A DNA stretch of 64,000 nucleotides from an uncultured Acholeplasmataceae bacterium (GCA_905203475.1 CAJKWD010000001.1:17597-81596); one strand, 5' to 3'. Counted from the stretch's first letter, positions 1 to 8,904 are shown. Made by a program: numbers and translations. Notes: generated from the sequence alone by a model not told the origin.

Positions 1-487
1 GTTCAAATTTTTGTAAATTATCTTGTGATACAAAAATTAATTTTTGATATTGTTGATAAGCATGTTCACTTAATTTCCTTTTCAAATAATGATGGTTATA
101 AACACAAATTAAATCATTATGAATCCATGCATATTTGATCGTTTGAGATTTACAACTCATAAGCCAAGTCATTGGTCCTTCCAAGAAGGCAATTTCTAAG
201 TCGTATTTATTTTTTATATATTTTTTATAAATGTGATGGCGAAAAAATGGAAGTACAAACTGAAGAGAAAACCATATCTTTTTCCATTTTGGATAACTAT
301 CATATGTATGTGGATAAAGAGATTGAAAATGAATTTTCTCATCTAATTGTTTTTCAAATTCTCCATCGCCATAGATTGAAAAAATAGTAATATCATAATC
401 ATTTTTAAAATGATTTACGATATCAATTAAAACTCGTTCAGCGCCACCTGGTCTTAAACTCGTAATTCCGAATACTATTTTTTTCAT
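1..487 (-). CDS. Glycosyltransferase family 4, N-terminal part (runs off window)
   Basis: The reverse-strand frame opens with ATG at 487 and stays open to the window edge, giving about 162 residues. It starts MKKIVFGITSLRPGGAERVL, the usual opening of a GT-B fold GT4 enzyme (GG near the N terminus binds the acceptor side), and later has a WIHND segment and a FVSQDN strand typical of the first Rossmann half. The nucleotide-sugar binding C-terminal half lies outside. Its ATG overlaps the TGA of the upstream polymerase gene (ATGA), so the two are translationally coupled. It probably adds a sugar to a surface polysaccharide; the donor and acceptor cannot be told. Confidence 0.85.
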   Translation of the reverse strand, partial: MKKIVFGITSLRPGGAERVLIDIVNHFKNDYDITIFSIYGDGEFEKQLDEKIHFQSLYPHTYDSYPKWKKIWFSLQFVLPFFRHHIYKKYIKNKYDLEIAFLEGPMTWLMSCKSQTIKYAWIHNDLICVYNHHYLKRKLSEHAYQQYQKLIFVSQDNLQKFE

Positions 488-1887
488 GCAACCAACTCTT
501 TTCTTTTTTCATTTAATAATAGAAATAAAATAGCAATGATAACCATGCATGAAACATGGAAGAATGTATAACCTGCCATCATGGATAATCCAAATGTTAA
601 GAGTGTTCCAAACAAGTAAAAAGCATAAGTAGGAGTCACTTTTTTAAAATAACGGAAAAAGTCAATACAAGATAAAATAAATATGGCCATATAAACACCC
701 ATGTACAAAATAAAGCCTAATATTCCAAAGTTATATAACATAGCAGGAACTTCCATTTCTAATGTCATTTCACTGTAATTTGCTAAATAGCCATTACCAA
801 ATAATATACGTAATGGATTATGTTGCTCTTTTACTAAATATGTATGATATAAAAGTTGTTGAACTCTACGATTGGAATTGCTTAAATTCCATTGATTAGC
901 AGTATGATACATATCTAGTAATGCCTGCTGTTGAGCATGATCCATAAAATGTTCATCCATTAATCCGTCCTCAATTTGATGAACATAATCTAAAGCATCA
1001 CCAGTAATATGAGATTCTTCTTTGGTTGTTGTATCTACCACTTGGTTACTTTCTTCTTCTAAGTGTTTTTGGCGTTCTAATGTATTAGAGCCAAAAATAA
1101 ATACGCCAATCCCAATAACAGCAATACAAACCATGGCGATTACTATCACTTTCTTTGAAATTTTCTGTCGCTTTTTAGAAAATAGAAGCATGCATAAAAT
1201 AAAAGCAACAATCACAAGTGGAAAACCTAATAGTCCTACTCTTGTACCCAATAAACACATTAAATAAATACCTACTAATAAAGTAAGAAAAATTTGATGC
1301 TTCTTTTTTTCTTTCATAAATAGAGGTAATACAATGACTAAACATAATAATAAGATAGAGCCAACTGCGTTTCCTGATGAATTCCAACCTTTATAGCCAA
1401 TTCCATCAATATAAGTGTGTGATGATGTTCCACTTAATACAGATACATATATAAGAGCAATATATCCCCATAAGAAATAAGAAACATATCGTGGAATATC
1501 ATTTAATTTTTTTTCTTGACGAAAGCGATACAAAAGGTAAAAGATAACCATCATATAAGTATAATTTAATAAATACTGTATTTCATGAAAAATGGAACCA
1601 TATGCACTATTTGTATGATAAACATAATAACAAATAGCATGACCCAGAGCATATAAGAAATAAATGAGGCCTAGCACAATCATTTTAATACGGTTTTGTT
1701 TTTCATGAAGAAATAAATAGACAAATAGAATGGTTGGAATTACTAATCTTAATAATACTGTAGGTGATACTGCTATATCTGGAAACCAATTGTGAAGTAG
1801 GAAACTAAAAGAGTCTAAAAAAGGAGATATGATTAAAAAAAGATAAAATAAATACTCTATTTTCCAATTTTCTTTTATCTTTTTCAT
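484..1887 (-). CDS. O-antigen ligase/Wzy-like polysaccharide polymerase, membrane protein
   Basis: This 467-residue protein has about eleven hydrophobic segments and one long hydrophilic loop (roughly residues 270-375) before the last three segments. That is the layout of the O-antigen ligase/Wzy polymerase family, in which the big external loop is catalytic. It lies between two GT2 genes and a GT4 gene with almost no spacing (3 bases after the GT2 gene, 4-base overlap with the GT4 gene), so it is part of one polysaccharide operon. The family is assigned from topology and context. Sequence motifs are weak in this family, so ligase and polymerase cannot be separated. Confidence 0.75.
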   Translation of the reverse strand: MKKIKENWKIEYLFYLFLIISPFLDSFSFLLHNWFPDIAVSPTVLLRLVIPTILFVYLFLHEKQNRIKMIVLGLIYFLYALGHAICYYVYHTNSAYGSIFHEIQYLLNYTYMMVIFYLLYRFRQEKKLNDIPRYVSYFLWGYIALIYVSVLSGTSSHTYIDGIGYKGWNSSGNAVGSILLLCLVIVLPLFMKEKKKHQIFLTLLVGIYLMCLLGTRVGLLGFPLVIVAFILCMLLFSKKRQKISKKVIVIAMVCIAVIGIGVFIFGSNTLERQKHLEEESNQVVDTTTKEESHITGDALDYVHQIEDGLMDEHFMDHAQQQALLDMYHTANQWNLSNSNRRVQQLLYHTYLVKEQHNPLRILFGNGYLANYSEMTLEMEVPAMLYNFGILGFILYMGVYMAIFILSCIDFFRYFKKVTPTYAFYLFGTLLTFGLSMMAGYTFFHVSCMVIIAILFLLLNEKRKELVA

Positions 1888-1890
1888 AAC

Positions 1891-2868
1891 TTACCTCCAA
1901 CTCTTAGGAATGCGAAGAATGAGTTTTCCAAATGTGTGAAATAACTTCGCTGATAGATAATAAAAAGTACGATTCATATGTCTATAATAGCAATTACGAA
2001 TGCCTTTTTTTGTCTTTAAAAATTTATTTTTCTTCCAATGAGGAAATTTCTCGTTTAATAAATCATAGCCTTCTTTTAAATATTGATTTCGTAACTCTTT
2101 ATCTTCTAAACTAGAAATACGATAAAAACTTCTTCCAAATATATAACGAACAAATACATATTCTATTTCGTCATGATATTTAGGAAGTAATTTATGTTGT
2201 TGATAATATTCTAGTACGATATTTAAAATATCATATAGTTCTCTTACTCGTACATCTTGGGTATTAGCAATTGAATCATCTCTTTGAATATAGTGATAAA
2301 GTGGTTCTCTAACATAACCAATATTTTCTGTCCATGGTAATATTTCGTAACAAAAAGCAATATCTTCATAATGAAGTCCTACAGGAAACTGTAACTTTTT
2401 TTCTTTTACAAGCTCAGTTTTATATAGCTTATTCCATGCTGGTACACGAATATCGGTAAAATAATTGTCTTCGACATTAGAATGATCAATTACTTTACGA
2501 TCAGGATATTCCCATATATAATCACATTCTACCATATCGTACTTTCCACGAATGGCTTCTTGATACATTTTCTCATACATAGTTGTCTCCACATAGTCAT
2601 CGCTATCTACAAAAGCAATATATTCTCCTTTTACATGTGGCAAAGCATAGTTTCTCGCATCTGATAATCCTCCGTTTTTCTTTTTAAAAGGAATAACTCT
2701 TGAATCCATTTTCGCATACTTATCAATGATTTTCTGACTATTATCTTTTGTTCCATCATTCACAACAAGGATCTCAATATCATGTAATGTTTGATTAACT
2801 AAACTCTCTAAACAACGTTCTAAATACTTTTCCACATTATATACAGGAACAATAATACTTACTTTCAT
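1891..2868 (-). CDS. Glycosyltransferase family 2
   Basis: This 325-residue GT-A enzyme begins SIIVPVYNVEKYLERCLESL, has the NDGTKD nucleotide-binding turn and a VDSDDYV motif near residue 90 that supplies the metal-binding DxD. It is the second gene of the cluster, 13 bases after another GT2 gene and 3 bases before the polymerase. It should transfer one sugar from a nucleotide-sugar donor to the growing surface glycan on the cytoplasmic face. The C-terminal 100 residues are basic and not diagnostic. The substrate is unknown. Confidence 0.9.
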   Translation of the reverse strand: MKVSIIVPVYNVEKYLERCLESLVNQTLHDIEILVVNDGTKDNSQKIIDKYAKMDSRVIPFKKKNGGLSDARNYALPHVKGEYIAFVDSDDYVETTMYEKMYQEAIRGKYDMVECDYIWEYPDRKVIDHSNVEDNYFTDIRVPAWNKLYKTELVKEKKLQFPVGLHYEDIAFCYEILPWTENIGYVREPLYHYIQRDDSIANTQDVRVRELYDILNIVLEYYQQHKLLPKYHDEIEYVFVRYIFGRSFYRISSLEDKELRNQYLKEGYDLLNEKFPHWKKNKFLKTKKGIRNCYYRHMNRTFYYLSAKLFHTFGKLILRIPKSWR

Positions 2869-2881
2869 ATAATCATCCTAT

Positions 2882-3826
2882 CTATTTTGCAACTCGTTTC
2901 ATATAAAAACATAAGTGATGTTTTACAAGATATCTTTTTATTTTACGTATGAGATTATCGTTTCTTAAATACTTCCATACTTCTCTTTTTTTCAATTCAT
3001 CGGCAAACTCTTTTAAAGGTTGATTAGAAAGAGATTTTCCCTTAATGAATAAAGTATTTGTTAAATAACTCATAACATATTGTTTTTCTTCCATACTCAA
3101 TGTTTTTAATTCTGTAATTTGTCTTTTTAAGACATCATACTGTTCTAATGTATCATTTGCTTTTTTAAGCAATTTTACATCATCATTCGAAGTCATAATA
3201 CTATTACTACGAACAATATAATAATATAGACAATCGGGAATCGATGATACTGTTTTTGCACATAATACAACATATGGCGTCAATCCATAATCTTCATGAT
3301 ATTTGCCTTTTTGATATTGAAATTGATGTTCTAACCAGAATTCACGACGATAAGCATAAGACCAAGCAGTAACAAAATAAGAATCGGAAGATAATGTATA
3401 AAAGGCTTGCATACCTGTTTGCTTTGAAAAATTAGGCGCTTTCATCATCGTATCTTTTTCTTCTTGTAATATAAAACCAAAGTGAATCATATCTGGTTTG
3501 CTATCAATCATAATTGTTTCTTCAATTGATTTTAAATAATCAGGAGAAACATAATCGTCACCATCAACAAATAATAGATAATCACCCGTTGCTTTACTTA
3601 CACCATAATTTCTCGCATCTGATAGTCCTCCATTTTCTTTTTGATATCCAAAAAAACGAGAATCTTTTTTTACAAACTCATCAATAATTTCTTGACTTTG
3701 ATCAGGACTACCATCATTGACAACAATCACTTCAAAATTTTCATATACTTGTTTTTGTAAACTATTTAAACACTGTCTTAAATATTTTTCCACGTTATAT
3801 ACAGGAATTATTATACTAAATTTCAT
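2882..3826 (-). CDS. Glycosyltransferase family 2
   Basis: This is the first gene of the polysaccharide operon, directly behind a strong promoter. The 314-residue product begins SIIIPVYNVEKYLRQCLNSL, contains VNDGSPDQ and the DxD-type motif FVDGDDYV. It is a close relative of the next GT2 gene (same first 45 residues in outline, diverging afterwards), so the pair probably arose by duplication and now uses different acceptors or donors. A basic C terminus (KRYLVKHHLCFYMKRVAK) may touch the membrane. Confidence 0.9.
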   Translation of the reverse strand: MKFSIIIPVYNVEKYLRQCLNSLQKQVYENFEVIVVNDGSPDQSQEIIDEFVKKDSRFFGYQKENGGLSDARNYGVSKATGDYLLFVDGDDYVSPDYLKSIEETIMIDSKPDMIHFGFILQEEKDTMMKAPNFSKQTGMQAFYTLSSDSYFVTAWSYAYRREFWLEHQFQYQKGKYHEDYGLTPYVVLCAKTVSSIPDCLYYYIVRSNSIMTSNDDVKLLKKANDTLEQYDVLKRQITELKTLSMEEKQYVMSYLTNTLFIKGKSLSNQPLKEFADELKKREVWKYLRNDNLIRKIKRYLVKHHLCFYMKRVAK

Positions 3827-3853
3827 AGCATCACCTACGATTAATCCATGTTC

Positions 3854-3882
3854 ATTATATCAAATGTATAAAAGAGAAGCAA
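3854..3882 (-). promoter_or_regulatory. Promoter of the polysaccharide operon
   Basis: On the minus strand the -35 box TTGCTT (3877-3882) is followed by a 17-base spacer and TATAAT (3854-3859), preceded by TGA to give an extended -10. It lies about 27 bases upstream of the first GT2 start codon. Confidence 0.75.
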
Positions 3883-3886
3883 GAAA

Positions 3887-3914
3887 TGAAAATAGTCACT
3901 AAAAAGTGACTATT
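3887..3914 (-). terminator. Terminator of the Xre-family regulator gene
   Basis: A perfect 10-bp inverted repeat (3891-3900 with 3905-3914, four-base loop) overlaps the stop codon of the regulator gene. The T tract on the minus strand is short and broken, so termination may be partial. Confidence 0.6.
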
Positions 3915-5448
3915 CCTGTAATAATGATTCTAAATTTTGTTTATAACTATTCAACTTATCTTGGTATTCTGTTACTTTAGATTCTAATTCACTATTTTGT
4001 TCTTCTAATTTTGTATTTTCTTCTGTAACTTGATCTAATTGTTCCTGTAAAGATTCAATCTCTGACTGTTCTTCTACTTCCATTTCACGTTTGATTGAAT
4101 TATGATAATGATCTAATAAACGATTTATATTTTCTTCACTAGCATACACTGTTACATGATATTGATATAACTCTGAATAATTATATAAATGTTTTTCTTT
4201 TAAACCATCTATGAATAGAGATACTGCTTTTGAAACAAATACATTTTCTGGATTTTCTTCGCGAACAAAAACAAATCCATTATCATGAGATACGATATCT
4301 ACACTTAAATATTCTGGGAAGTATTTAACCACAATTTTAACTTCATCACCAAGCGTATTATCTACCTTCATATCATAAAAATCTAGAGAATCAATTACCA
4401 AAGAATCAGACATTGCAATTTTCTTTTCAATTGTTTTTGCTTTTTCAGTAATTGGTGCTTTATCAGTATATGTAGTATTTACAAATTCTAACATAGTGAT
4501 TCCAAAAGAAATTCCTAGGCCAATTAAAGATACGATTGTCAAAATAACTGTTCTTTTGATTGGTGTTTTACGATTAAATAGAAAGTTAAATAATAATTCT
4601 AGAATGAGTATGTGAAGAATTATAGCAAAAATAATTCCCAATAATATTCCAAAGTGAAATACTCCTTGGAATAATAAAATAAACATGACAATAAATGCTG
4701 CCGAGAATAGAAATAGAGAAAGGGCAAATGGACATATTAAAATAAAGAAAACCATGATTTTTATAAAGAAAATAGCAATTTTACCAAGAGCTTCAAAAAA
4801 GGCATAGCTTTTTTCCGGTCTTATTTCTTTCATGACCTTTTGCTCTGGTATCAGTTCTACATCCTTACTATTTTTTTCTGTACTAGTTGATACAGATTGA
4901 AAATCATAGCGATCTAAATACATCATTTTAAATAAATAAACTAATAATATGATATATAAGATAAAGAAACTACCATTTAATAATAATTCAATTAAGCCTA
5001 TTACAAAATAGATAAATTGATTGCTTCCTAAAGTAAGAATTAAATTAGTTAAACGATTACTTAAAAAGTCAAATGGAATATATCCTATCTGTAGTATGAT
5101 AGCAACAACAAACATCACAAAAAGACATTTTATGCTCTTTTTTAATCCCATTGTATGAAACATATGATAAGTCTTGTTCACAAGATCTAACATGCTATCA
5201 ATTAAGTTATTGATACTATTCTTTTTCTTTTCTCCTATTTTAATATCTGTAATCTCATCGTTTGTTAAATCATCTAGGCTGCATTTAAATATCTTACACA
5301 TAGCAAGTAATTTATCCATTTCAGGATATGTTTGACCAGACTCCCATTTCGATACAGACTGTCTTGTCACATCTAATAAGTCAGCAAGTTTTTCTTGTGA
5401 CATCTTATTTGCTTTTCTCAAAGCTTGTAGTTTTTCACTAAAACTCAT
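3910..5448 (-). CDS. Membrane-bound Xre-family transcriptional regulator with C-terminal coiled coil
   Basis: Residues 1-65 form a Cro/C1-type helix-turn-helix (LADLLDVTRQSVSKWESG is the recognition region). After a linker come about six hydrophobic segments (roughly residues 105-175 and 215-310), then a soluble domain and a glutamate/glutamine-rich coiled coil (about 460-512). The order DNA-binding, membrane, sensor-like domain suggests a one-component membrane regulator. What it senses is unknown. It stands alone between two terminators. Three GTTG repeats with exact 21-base period lie just upstream and could be its own operator. Not recognised as a named protein. Confidence 0.8.
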   Translation of the reverse strand: MSFSEKLQALRKANKMSQEKLADLLDVTRQSVSKWESGQTYPEMDKLLAMCKIFKCSLDDLTNDEITDIKIGEKKKNSINNLIDSMLDLVNKTYHMFHTMGLKKSIKCLFVMFVVAIILQIGYIPFDFLSNRLTNLILTLGSNQFIYFVIGLIELLLNGSFFILYIILLVYLFKMMYLDRYDFQSVSTSTEKNSKDVELIPEQKVMKEIRPEKSYAFFEALGKIAIFFIKIMVFFILICPFALSLFLFSAAFIVMFILLFQGVFHFGILLGIIFAIILHILILELLFNFLFNRKTPIKRTVILTIVSLIGLGISFGITMLEFVNTTYTDKAPITEKAKTIEKKIAMSDSLVIDSLDFYDMKVDNTLGDEVKIVVKYFPEYLSVDIVSHDNGFVFVREENPENVFVSKAVSLFIDGLKEKHLYNYSELYQYHVTVYASEENINRLLDHYHNSIKREMEVEEQSEIESLQEQLDQVTEENTKLEEQNSELESKVTEYQDKLNSYKQNLESLLQE

Positions 5449-5475
5449 TTTATCACCTCGTGATCATTTTATAAT

Positions 5476-5530
5476 GTAACTCTGGTTGCATACTACCAAT
5501 TTTCAGTTGTTTTTTGTTACTTTTTAGTTG
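5476..5530. repeat. Three 21-bp-phased direct repeats upstream of the regulator gene
   Basis: GTTG cores occur at 5485, 5506 and 5527, exactly 21 bases apart, each preceded by a T-rich half (the second and third units agree at 10 of 12 positions around the core). Two-turn phasing puts all cores on one helix face, as expected of an operator array. It sits 28-82 bases upstream of the Xre-family gene start. Confidence 0.5.
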
Positions 5531-5546
5531 CGATTTTATTTTTTAA

Positions 5547-5579
5547 AAGAAAAAGTGAATTTTAAATTGAAAATTCACT
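5547..5579 (-). terminator. Terminator of the RluA-family gene
   Basis: A 10-bp inverted repeat (5554-5563 with 5570-5579) is followed on the minus strand by TTTTTC. It overlaps the stop codon of the pseudouridine synthase gene. Confidence 0.75.
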
Positions 5580-6224
5580 CCAAGGATAACGTTTCGGAAG
5601 TGGTAATGAAAAATACATCATTTCTTTTGTCGTTGGATGTTGAAATGTAATAGCATGTGAGAATAGAGCTATCTGTTGTCCTGGCTTAGCTTGTTTAGAA
5701 TATTTTTGATCACCAAATAAAGGATAACCATGATGAGAAAATTGAACACGAATTTGATGAGAGCGACCTGTTTTTAATTGGATTTTTACAAGACTCATAT
5801 CTTTTTTATATTGTAAACATATAAAATCTAATATAGCCTGTTTTCCCTGTGGATGAACAGTTACAATGTTTCTTTTCTCATTCTTTAATAAATAATCTTC
5901 TAAGTGTCCTTGTTTTTCTATATTTCCTAAAACAACTGCATAATATTCTTTTTTAAACTGATGTGTTCTTACTTGTTCACTAAGACGGCTGGCTGCTTTA
6001 GAAGTTTTTGCAAATACCATTACTCCTCCAACTGGTCTATCTAAACGATGTACAAGCCCTAAATATACATTTCCTGGCTTCTGATATCTCTTTTTTAAAT
6101 CAGCTTTTAACATCGTTAATAAATCTAAATCATGACTCTCATCAGCTTGGACTGGTATATTAATTGGCTTTTCAACAACTAATAAATGATTATCTTCATA
6201 AATAACATTAATCTTTTGATTCAT
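5562..6224 (-). CDS. RluA-family pseudouridine synthase
   Basis: The product isomerises uridine to pseudouridine in structured RNA. The motif VHRLDRPVGG holds the catalytic Asp (about residue 62), with the usual TSG after the motif replaced by VGG; TGRSHQIRVQ and the C-terminal strand complete the RluA fold. There is no S4 domain, and at 220 residues it is a short member. Starts at 6242 (GTG) and 6233 are also possible. I chose the ATG at 6224 because the family begins just before YEDNHLLVVEKP. It overlaps the end of the upstream methyltransferase gene by 17 bases. The RNA target is unknown. Confidence 0.9.
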   Translation of the reverse strand: MNQKINVIYEDNHLLVVEKPINIPVQADESHDLDLLTMLKADLKKRYQKPGNVYLGLVHRLDRPVGGVMVFAKTSKAASRLSEQVRTHQFKKEYYAVVLGNIEKQGHLEDYLLKNEKRNIVTVHPQGKQAILDFICLQYKKDMSLVKIQLKTGRSHQIRVQFSHHGYPLFGDQKYSKQAKPGQQIALFSHAITFQHPTTKEMMYFSLPLPKRYPWSEFSI

Positions 6225-7080
6225 AACGTCCATATATACCACAAGGTAATACCAAATGATTTGTTTCTATTGGTAAACCTACTTCTCCTGTATCAATGAT
6301 ACCTTCAGGATATTTCTTTAAAATAGTTGTTTTCAAAATATTTTCTAATACAGTACTACTAATACCAGTTGTATAAGAATTGATAAGCACAAACAAAGGT
6401 TTATCAGATAATATCTTCATACATGCTTCAATTAAAACATAAATATTATCCTCAAACTTCCATACTTCTCCGTTTGGTCCTCTTCCATAACTTGGAGGAT
6501 CCATAATAATAACGTCATATTTACGTCCCCTTCGTGCTTCTCTTTCCACAAATTTTAAACAATCATCTACAATATAGCGAATATGATGATTTTCTAACCC
6601 TGATAATTTGGCATTTTCTTTTGCCCATTGTACCATACCTTTAGCTGCATCTACGTGTACGACTTCTTCAGCACCGGCATAAGAACAAGCAATGGTTGCT
6701 CCTCCTGTATAGGCAAATAAATTTAATACTTTAATAGGACGATTAGCACGTTGAATCTTTTGAATCATATAATCCCAGTTGGTTGCTTGTTCCGGAAATA
6801 AACCAGTATGTTTAAAATTAGTAGGGGTTACTTTAAATGATAAATCTTTATAATGAATCACCCAATAGTCGGGTAATTTACGATAAAACTTCCATTCTCC
6901 TCCACCTTTATGACTACGGTAATATCTTCCATCAACTCGATTCCATTTTTCATCTTTTTCTGTCTTCCATATTGCCTGAGGATCAGGTCTTCTCAGAACG
7001 ATATCTCCCCATCTTTCTAATTTTTCTCCATTTCCGGCATCAATACAAACATAATCTTTCCATTCATTACTTACTCTCAT
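6208..7080 (-). CDS. Class I SAM-dependent methyltransferase, RlmI/RlmK-like
   Basis: This 290-residue protein has motif I LNLFAYTGGATIAC (about residues 120-133) and the catalytic MDPPSYGRGP (about 200), the signature of the RlmI/RlmK family of 23S rRNA cytosine or guanine methyltransferases. The N-terminal part is not the PUA domain of RlmI. It is followed by the pseudouridine synthase gene with overlapping ends, so both probably belong to one RNA-modification unit transcribed from further upstream. The exact modified base cannot be told. Confidence 0.85.
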   Translation of the reverse strand: MRVSNEWKDYVCIDAGNGEKLERWGDIVLRRPDPQAIWKTEKDEKWNRVDGRYYRSHKGGGEWKFYRKLPDYWVIHYKDLSFKVTPTNFKHTGLFPEQATNWDYMIQKIQRANRPIKVLNLFAYTGGATIACSYAGAEEVVHVDAAKGMVQWAKENAKLSGLENHHIRYIVDDCLKFVEREARRGRKYDVIIMDPPSYGRGPNGEVWKFEDNIYVLIEACMKILSDKPLFVLINSYTTGISSTVLENILKTTILKKYPEGIIDTGEVGLPIETNHLVLPCGIYGRYESKD

Positions 7081-7087
7081 ATAATCC

Positions 7088-7456
7088 CTACGCTTTCTGA
7101 AATTCTTTCTGTAATACCTCTAAATTTTCTTTGATAGTAGAAACTGCCAGTTCTCCTTTTAAAGTATCTGGAATTTCTGTCAATAAAGAATATTCTTCTA
7201 ACATTTCTTTTTGCACTTCTTTTAAATCATGATGCAATAATTTTTCTTTTAATTGTTTCATATCATGCATCATAAATAAAAAATAACTCGCACAGATAAA
7301 TTCTAATCTTTCTTGTTTTGTAATATCTTCAATTAATTCATAAGATTTATCAATCATATCAGAAAGTGCTTTTTCTTTTAATAGGGCACTTCCTTTATCT
7401 TCATCGTGAATTAAATATTCTTTTAATTCTACTAAAATTGTCTCATTTTCTGTCAT
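7088..7456 (-). CDS. Hypothetical protein, third gene of the AbiEi-headed operon
   Basis: This 122-residue acidic, mostly helical protein is not recognised. It has no signal peptide, membrane segment or cysteine cluster; regular heptad-like leucines (EYLIHD, LKEKLLHHDLKEV) suggest a helical bundle. It starts 3 bases after the preceding 268-aa gene and ends 7 bases before the methyltransferase gene, so it is cotranscribed with both. It could be an accessory subunit of the AbiEi-type unit or a chance operon neighbour. Confidence 0.7.
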   Translation of the reverse strand: MTENETILVELKEYLIHDEDKGSALLKEKALSDMIDKSYELIEDITKQERLEFICASYFLFMMHDMKQLKEKLLHHDLKEVQKEMLEEYSLLTEIPDTLKGELAVSTIKENLEVLQKEFQKA

Positions 7457-7459
7457 ATT

Positions 7460-8266
7460 TTACTCCTTTACTATATGTTTTATTTTTTGCTTCTTCTTAG
7501 TTAAACGATATGCTTGTTCTTCTATTCCCTGTTCTACAAATTGATTGATTAAAACATCATTGCTGCTATTATATTTTAACCATTGATAATACTGCATCTT
7601 CTCATGTTGTAAGCGTTTTGGTGTAACGACTGCCCAATAAGCAGAGCTCATACAAGTCACATCATGGTGAAACATTCCAAATAAATAAGATAGTTTTTCA
7701 CGATTATATAACTTTTTTTCATGCATTTCATAATCCATGTTATCGTAGAAAATCTCGTTTGGTAGTTGTGGATAATAACGTATTAAAAACATAAAATCAG
7801 CAAAAATTTCATCCTCTTTTTGATAATATTCTGGATACGCTCCTACCATTTCTTCCACCATAAATTCAACATATAATTCTTGTACTCTAGAAAGATATGT
7901 ATCGAGAACAGTTTCTGTATTTAATGTAGGTGATATGACCAAATTACGATTTTGATACATCCAATTATATGCATCATAATAAGAACTAGAAACCAACTGT
8001 GTTTCGTAAACATACCATAAATTATCCCCACTAAGAAAACCATAAACAGATTCAAAATAAGTATTAAAATCAGCAGTTGGATAATATTCGATTGCTTTAA
8101 AAAAATACTCTTTTAAAACATAACAAAATTCCTCTTGATACTGACATGTAGCGTTCATTACAAATTGTTTTTGCAATTGTAACCAATATTGATATAAATC
8201 TTCTTTACGATTTTGTGATAAAGAAACATTTAAACCATTTAATTCTTCCAAAAATTCTTGTCTCAT
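7460..8266 (-). CDS. Hypothetical protein, partner of the AbiEi-type antitoxin
   Basis: This 268-residue soluble protein is rich in tyrosine and other aromatics, with a basic tail (KKKQKIKHIVKE). Its ATG overlaps the stop of the AbiEi-type antitoxin gene (ATGA), the coupling expected of a toxin-antitoxin pair. Its length is near that of AbiEii, but I find neither the GGT/GS nor the DxD nucleotidyltransferase motif of that toxin. The position suggests an effector or toxin role; sequence alone does not support any function. Confidence 0.7.
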   Translation of the reverse strand: MRQEFLEELNGLNVSLSQNRKEDLYQYWLQLQKQFVMNATCQYQEEFCYVLKEYFFKAIEYYPTADFNTYFESVYGFLSGDNLWYVYETQLVSSSYYDAYNWMYQNRNLVISPTLNTETVLDTYLSRVQELYVEFMVEEMVGAYPEYYQKEDEIFADFMFLIRYYPQLPNEIFYDNMDYEMHEKKLYNREKLSYLFGMFHHDVTCMSSAYWAVVTPKRLQHEKMQYYQWLKYNSSNDVLINQFVEQGIEEQAYRLTKKKQKIKHIVKE

Positions 8267-8805
8267 AAAACCTCCGTCAAAATAACCTCCGTTATTTTCT
8301 TTTTACTCACAAATTGATTTAAATACCCCTTTAACTTTCTCATATCTATTATTTCAGGATGACGATGGTAATAGTTTTTTATTTCTTGATAATACTCTGG
8401 ATCTAACTTTTTACGATATCGAACTAATTCAATTAACATTCTTTCTTTATCATAAATAGGAATCCATGTATTATTGACTTGAATTTTAGTCACACCAATA
8501 TCATAAATAGCTGCATCCATAAAATATTGTTTAATCTGTGGATCGACAATGCGCCATGCCGGTTTTTTTGTCACAACAACATATTTATCAGGTCTTTTAC
8601 TGGTCATTCCATGATAGAAAAAAGCACTTTCCAATGTAAAAATAACATTAGGATGTTTTACTAGAAAAGTAGATAACTCTGTTACATTACGGCGATTTGA
8701 ATAAACTCCTTTTTCAATTTTAAACATAATTCGCTGATCAACTAATCGTTCAATATCTTTATGAGCATAACCCTTTTTTTTCAAATCTGAATATTTATAA
8801 AGCAT
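8263..8805 (-). CDS. AbiEi-type (type IV) antitoxin / transcriptional regulator
   Basis: This 180-residue protein has the two-part AbiEi layout. Residues 1-45 form a winged helix (LVDQRIMFKIEKGVYSNRR, like the GVY turn of the family). Residues 60-175 match the AbiEi C-terminal domain, with LESAFFYHGMT and IYDKERMLIEL. AbiEi proteins repress their own operon and neutralise the nucleotidyltransferase toxin AbiEii. Here the gene is first in the operon and overlaps a partner lacking toxin motifs. It is transcribed divergently from tgt from a promoter with an extended -10. Confidence 0.8.
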   Translation of the reverse strand: MLYKYSDLKKKGYAHKDIERLVDQRIMFKIEKGVYSNRRNVTELSTFLVKHPNVIFTLESAFFYHGMTSKRPDKYVVVTKKPAWRIVDPQIKQYFMDAAIYDIGVTKIQVNNTWIPIYDKERMLIELVRYRKKLDPEYYQEIKNYYHRHPEIIDMRKLKGYLNQFVSKKKITEVILTEVL

Positions 8806-8827
8806 ACCACCCCTCCTTTACACTTTT

Positions 8828-8833
8828 ATTATA
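8828..8833 (-). promoter_or_regulatory. -10 element of the AbiEi-headed operon
   Basis: TATAAT on the minus strand, preceded by TGT (extended -10), lies 23 bases upstream of the antitoxin start. No good -35 box is seen at the usual distance. The divergent tgt promoter is about 45 bases away, so an AbiEi-type repressor could affect both. Confidence 0.55.
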
Positions 8834-8875
8834 ACATAATTTAAAAATAAGTATAGGTTTAGTTTAAAAGAAATT

Positions 8876-8904
8876 TCGACAAAATATTTATAATATGTTA
8901 TAAT
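8876..8904 (+). promoter_or_regulatory. Promoter of tgt
   Basis: TCGACA (8876-8881), a 17-base spacer and TATAAT (8899-8904) with TGT in front make an extended -10 promoter. The expected start near 8911 leaves an 18-base leader to the ATG at 8929. Confidence 0.75.

Noticed and set aside
484..486. Mycoplasma-type code (TGA as Trp)
   Set aside because: TGA terminates this and several other genes at family-typical ends, and Trp is coded by TGG.
7460..8266. AbiEii nucleotidyltransferase toxin
   Set aside because: Length and position fit, but neither the glycine-serine nor the DxD motif is found.
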